Assembly (NCBI RefSeq): GCF_937876455.1
Contig: NZ_CALFIG010000083.1
Location: forward strand, 1-10,732
Direction: 5' to 3'
DNA length: 10,732 nt
Source of the DNA: an uncultured Flavobacterium sp.
Lineage (GTDB): Bacteria; Bacteroidota; Bacteroidia; Flavobacteriales; Flavobacteriaceae
Positions within the stretch are counted from its first letter, which is position 1; every line of letters begins with the position of its first letter. The notes beneath the pieces were generated by a model. It did not search any database, had not been told where the DNA came from, and saw only the letters and a program-made list of their open reading frames with translations. Below, piece after piece: positions 9,601 to 10,732 of the stretch. Made by a program: the position numbers and the translations under genes.

Positions 9601-9821
9601 TTGATAAAGCTTTAGGGAACGTATTAATGATATTTGACCCTCAGTCTCTCAAGTTTACTTTAACTAACCCAGTGGCTTCTATTGGAACGCTTACAAGATT
9701 TGCGGACGCTTTAAATCACGGATTACATGGAGAGGGAGAAAAAGCTGTTAAAGACGTGTTTAAAACTTTGCCATACAACAAGGCCATAACAAAGGTTCCA
9801 GAACTATTTGATAATGAATAA
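3693..9821 (+). CDS. Giant multidomain internal virion / polyvalent protein with zincin metallopeptidase motif
   Basis: This 2042-aa protein starts with a duplicated KPVGKLKPV/KPVGKLTPV tag (6-25). Gly/Ala-rich hydrophobic segments lie near 230-270 and 312-336, and VEEAATEGIQEF (396-407) resembles a block common in giant phage ejection proteins. A long charged helical region follows (about 460-650), then a strand-rich domain (about 670-817) and low-complexity linkers. A short IPTIDELAH block (1005-1013) precedes HEYGH (1188-1192), a zinc-binding HExxH motif. Possible third ligands are Glu1236 or Glu1240 in EVLAEAIG. This arrangement is typical of the zincin-like peptidases of phage polyvalent proteins. 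The C-terminal third is the most family-like part: FYKAAQMFISDY (from 1630), a hydrophobic stretch (1710-1730), EAEYVIQGSMFLGQL (from 1801), SDIQGKYNQKDVRNYM (1850-1865), FGKSASQFKNWLP (1869-1881) and a last hydrophobic segment (1943-1956). It likely sits inside the virion and enters the host with DNA, like T7 gp16, but no lytic transglycosylase motif is visible. It ends in a double stop, TAATAA. Confidence 0.7.
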   Translation: MSENPKPVGKLKPVDIKPVGKLTPVNSTVSGFNKDAVMVTPEMKIDQIAETLPDFGEGDTEYKKQVFKELALKGATKEQLSDAYLTMSGKHPLQEGNDKYYYDKKGMPVPLKSGERPPQGYDVANDYWGTQEEANNDSFLTSAGKHIYNGVLKGVEGIEGLANLPYALATGNDAEWYKNAQNRIESSLFKTPEYEKEGVFFNPIGIKSVGDFFDPERYDFSKNTIQGAALQGLESVASFLTGTKGIGAAGKLVGSAAEGAELISEGGKLSNILQGAGNTAQKLHAFGGAYAISMPEILDYMDKNGVQGREKYALASAIAVPFALTEMLFGTEGLMVKNQAARDAKKAVIKGIVDGVTKNADGTISKEFIEKAFEATTKEAAKLNKSLIREVGENVVEEAATEGIQEFEKVGLSELYDRISKEDNFKKDPLSLNAFGDYYNSMLSGAAGAMGPGTSATIQKRKQDLQEKQSANIYNIVSKGESEALKKNVVKAQAEGEITKEQAEATLFKIDSYNMFNEQSKGLNLNDESKKRLFELTFQKQNLEDQIPSDYEESKMNGIEQGQINAKKKQAKELQNEIDKIIHDSTVKEGRETTAQKTQDEITKDEQAKAKDVTKAETEIIQDDAVADEKPAKKNEEGKVEYEVPQYVKDEKRNYNEIPKDEWNDPSFFAQTKQHKLAQYINQQKDKFVEGKIVVDNEYKDATGHDVQTFGIMLPDGKMIRFASSMKRRPSKEAAGGYRGFTYEENFSDRDNPIGADVGLKVVKLKDSGRKVIFIYNNEQGPKRGKHIGMVKETLRGKSIYSEHDIEEMKHLQMTDMSSGGEQTEVKPEKPTPKGPADVKIVQPKIVLEQPTRENFRKRFIEDRIQKLKDKGYYDPSLHKIYEASANKQFEFLNPLYGKETAGETTVEAGTTQEAESKNTGSSNEVKVKKQGTKRLNQKVKDPVRKKAMKIEVFSPYHLAMQHFIGGGFIDRKSVEDLYGGDPSEANKRSHMVLSKIKYANTNKIPTIDELAHNLWESNKDKNNAETEDYKNAIEEVIQKYLSPVPMAHDLIEAFDESITPNEELVSELYEQAEENDVVDEVNKITDALENESDEALNKIADDQKAFDKWEEDTDIENYEGDVPFQKQSNLKGDISKIVETLQKAMPKIKVVYDENLVDNEGKPVAGKLVKDTITINPHRTGTDTPIHEYGHVFIDSIGYNNPKIQAAIKQLQNTPLWKEIADRYPELNEEMLAKEVLAEAIGREGAGVFDKVSEQNKFLQFLDYLYAWLKAKLGLDKNIAKSLAKQIISGIGTKEMVGTNETEQLQKAKPLPKKVLAKTEKYKDLSIEDLQFRINELNEAGEAKGDDYKALQIQLGYKIGEKQREVLRTSEKFVDDIANKIDLSKKDVLFKNLSHMTEAVPELQAFETEFENAEFDKTAEQYELNNELERLAKAVVKEKNKQLGLKERIGQLFTSDSAKYFDFVEKDGEYVSGEGLTKAQKDFLDFMKKLQKLRNEQYLESGNTGEIDDIIKVDEGAKEAFKTHGIVAAFSAYLGNSFALKSADIDFKDPQTGKRQVIPYSEVEKRLIEYGKEGPVQKANALRLLLKYNFKARRNTGDKIGQYNISPTGQLNNKFLKPRDKDRGYSKDFYKAAQMFISDYTHTKHLSKLTPLIDSIELLNKYGFGEQMAKPNVVKWIQDWKDLHLFKNEKQGQLGPEVDALLRTLRKATSLAVMSFNIPAAGWNLATGIYNNIRNESFALQKKGTERLFLGLDRSKFKGYNKKAANIIEKYQAVASDYNSNPKLTGGKIWDKLAHGLTREAEYVIQGSMFLGQLTDEEWNAFDDEGNLKYRSKEKAIKQKMIKYKNRVSDIQGKYNQKDVRNYMLTEFGKSASQFKNWLPDALRIRFGDKYLTTELDEKGNKVVVEKGGTFRGPIKELYDSFKQEGPKAIWNNKNAMANLKGAMTVAALLSIQLGGDDDEKNRRKGDVIDKALGNVLMIFDPQSLKFTLTNPVASIGTLTRFADALNHGLHGEGEKAVKDVFKTLPYNKAITKVPELFDNE
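3708..3757 (+). repeat. 33-bp-period tandem repeat at the 5' end of the giant gene
   Basis: Two copies of a 17-base unit (3708-3724 and 3741-3757) differ at a single base and are spaced 33 bases apart. They keep the reading frame and encode an 11-residue period (KPVGKLKPVDI then KPVGKLTPVNS) at residues 6-27 of the giant protein. The basic, Pro/Val-rich peptide lies before any folded region, so it could be a flexible tail or docking tag. That function is inference; the duplication itself is directly visible. Confidence 0.8.
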
Positions 9822-9834
9822 TAATGTATATTTG
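9807..9834 (+). promoter_or_regulatory. Bacteroidota-type promoter for the 209-aa gene
   Basis: TATATTTG at 9827-9834 matches the Bacteroidota -7 element TAnnTTTG at every fixed position. A TTTG at 9807-9810 lies 16 bases upstream, slightly short of the usual -33 spacing. It sits mostly in the only intergenic gap of the window, just after the double stop of the giant gene. The -7 box ends four bases before the ATG at 9839, so the transcript would begin at or next to the start codon. No hairpin terminator lies between the genes, so read-through from upstream is also expected. Confidence 0.5.
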
Positions 9835-9838
9835 ACCT

Positions 9839-10468
9839 ATGGCAAGACCAACACTTACAATAGAAGTAACTCAAAACGAAGCTTGTGATACTATGACACT
9901 GGCCGATACAACCGCCGATTATGGTGGAGGTACGGTAACGACAGCAAGTGTACAAGAAGTAGTAGTAGTAGTGAATAATAAAAGTACAGGAACTTATTTC
10001 ACGTACACGTTTACAGTTAGTTCAAATGTAATTACAGCCGCTACTGCATCAATAGACGGCGGGACGGCGGTGAGTATATTAAGTGAACTTTCAACAACAG
10101 CTTGGCCTTTTATTACAGATGTTAACGAATTAGACCTTTGGGCTACTTATACTGATTTCACTCAGCCTGAATTTGCAGATGCAGTAATTCAAATCGAATA
10201 TACGATTACTCGAACAACAGCTACGGCTTATTCTTACACTACTTCTAAGTGCGAGATGGTAACATGTGAAATTTGTTGTTGTATTAGTAAAATGTTTGCA
10301 GAACTTGATCCTACCTGTGCTTGTGGCTCTAAAGCTACTCAGAACGCTATTAATGCTGATACAATGCTTCAGGTGGCGTTTGCAGCAGCGGATATGGGTG
10401 ATGTGACAAAAGCGGTGGAGGCATTAACTAAAGCTCAATTCTATTGCGATTGTGGATGCGGATGTTAA
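9839..10468 (+). CDS. Cys-rich phage protein: beta N-terminal half, CxCxCxC C-terminus
   Basis: I do not recognise this 209-aa family with certainty. Residues 1-135 are Thr/Val/Ser-rich with alternating hydrophobic pattern, as in beta-sandwich virion domains, including five consecutive valines (41-45) encoded by a GTA repeat. There is no signal peptide or membrane segment. Residues 138-209 are different: Cys at 138, 143, 146, 147, 148, 160, 162, 203, 205, 207 and 209, enclosing a short helical segment (about 168-200) rich in Ala and Met. The protein ends on a cysteine. The layout of a Cys cluster, a helix pair and a Cys cluster suggests metal binding, or disulfides once outside the cell. Placement after the ejection genes, where many podoviruses encode tail-fibre or adaptor proteins, suggests a virion or tail-attached role. 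This is inference. It is preceded by its own promoter-like motif and no Shine-Dalgarno sequence. The next ATG follows its stop directly, so the two are probably co-transcribed. Confidence 0.6.
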   Translation: MARPTLTIEVTQNEACDTMTLADTTADYGGGTVTTASVQEVVVVVNNKSTGTYFTYTFTVSSNVITAATASIDGGTAVSILSELSTTAWPFITDVNELDLWATYTDFTQPEFADAVIQIEYTITRTTATAYSYTTSKCEMVTCEICCCISKMFAELDPTCACGSKATQNAINADTMLQVAFAAADMGDVTKAVEALTKAQFYCDCGCGC

Positions 10469-10732
10469 ATGGCAGATTCTACAGATATAATTATAGGATT
10501 ATACCAGAACAATGTAGCTAGAAATGCTACAAATAAAGACCTGTATGCTGTTGGAAATGTTTTAAATTCTGATATAAAAGAGATTGAAGCTATTTTAAAA
10601 ACAACAGGAACTACTGGGTATAAATTATTTAATTATGACGTAGACGGAAATATAATTAGTCAAGAAATTTACAGCGATACAGCAGGGCTTAATTTAGCCC
10701 TGCATAGCGTTGCCCACAGCAATTTAGGCAGT
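10469..10732 (+). CDS. Partial CDS, unknown phage protein (N-terminal 88 residues)
   Basis: An open frame starts at the ATG immediately after the TAA of the Cys-rich gene and stays open to the window end (88 codons, truncated by the window). The product begins MADSTDIIIGLYQNN. A likely helix (about 18-43) follows, then a more polar strand/turn segment (YDVDGNIISQEIY, 54-66) and NLALHSVAHSNLGS at the cut. No signal peptide or membrane segment is present in what is visible. The tight junction (no spacer) and same strand place it in the same transcript as the preceding gene. A structural or tail-associated role is plausible from context only. Coding status is supported by the abutting start, the open frame and codon use like the neighbours. 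Confidence 0.55.
   Translation, partial: MADSTDIIIGLYQNNVARNATNKDLYAVGNVLNSDIKEIEAILKTTGTTGYKLFNYDVDGNIISQEIYSDTAGLNLALHSVAHSNLGS
10682..10703. repeat. GC-rich inverted repeat (hairpin) inside the last gene
   Basis: GCAGGGCT at 10682-10689 and AGCCCTGC at 10696-10703 are perfect 8-base inverted arms around a 6-base AT loop (TAATTT). In this AT-rich sequence the GC-rich stem stands out. It has no following T-run and lies within the open frame, so it does not look like an intrinsic terminator. It could slow translation, or be a protein-binding site. Chance remains possible. Confidence 0.55.

Noticed and set aside
3693..9821. Lytic transglycosylase (as in T7 gp16) within the giant protein
   Set aside because: No SLT-type catalytic Glu with its flanking motifs was visible at the N-terminus or elsewhere; the only enzymatic signature seen is the zincin motif.
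9716..9955. Minus-strand open frame spanning the intergenic gap, Cys/Ser/Tyr-rich
   Set aside because: It crosses the promoter and both flanking plus-strand genes, with no promoter or start signal of its own on the minus strand; most likely a shadow.
23..10468. Stop-codon reassignment, as in some crAss-like phages
   Set aside because: All genes read through with the standard code and end at TAA or TGA in sensible positions next to new starts.
10682..10703. Hairpin as an intrinsic terminator
   Set aside because: No U-tract follows the stem and the open reading frame continues through it.

Overview
The window is a stretch of a tailed dsDNA bacteriophage (or prophage) virion-structure module. 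It carries five collinear plus-strand genes with almost no intergenic DNA, and no cellular housekeeping genes. The host is most likely a member of the Bacteroidota. The evidence is the AT-rich sequence, starts without Shine-Dalgarno sequences, stop/start overlaps of the TAATG and ATGA type, and one clear Bacteroidota-style promoter (TTTG, then TATATTTG) in the only non-coding gap. The standard genetic code reads all genes through. The host call is an inference from these signals, not from a marker gene.

Positions 23-9821 hold three overlapping, probably translationally coupled genes of 755, 468 and 2042 codons. The first has a glycine-zipper-like hydrophobic stretch and a set of 'KGG / DGEF / GKPLTDKQ' motifs seen in phage virion-interior proteins. 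The second is a soluble, helix-rich then strand-rich protein that I recognise only as a phage structural type. The third is a giant multidomain protein with a zinc-metallopeptidase HEYGH motif in the middle and a conserved phage-type C-terminal region. Gene order, relative sizes, membrane-prone segments and lack of tape-measure character suggest a set of DNA-ejection (internal virion or 'cargo') proteins. They are comparable in layout, though not visibly in sequence, to T7 gp14-gp15-gp16. The giant protein also fits the idea of a 'polyvalent' protein injected with the genome.

Positions 9822-9838 hold the only gap. A promoter-like motif ends four bases before the next start codon, so the downstream transcript may be leaderless. 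Positions 9839-10468 encode a 209-aa protein with a Thr/Val-rich beta N-terminal half and a strikingly cysteine-rich C-terminal third (11 Cys in the last 72 residues, ending CxCxCxC). A further gene begins directly after its stop and runs off the window end. It contains an 8-bp GC-rich hairpin.

I see no RNA genes, CRISPR array, insertion sequence, origin or convincing terminator. No region longer than 300 bases lacks a gene. The items most worth following up are the virion metallopeptidase inside the giant protein, the three-gene ejection cassette, the Cys-rich virion protein and the leaderless promoter.
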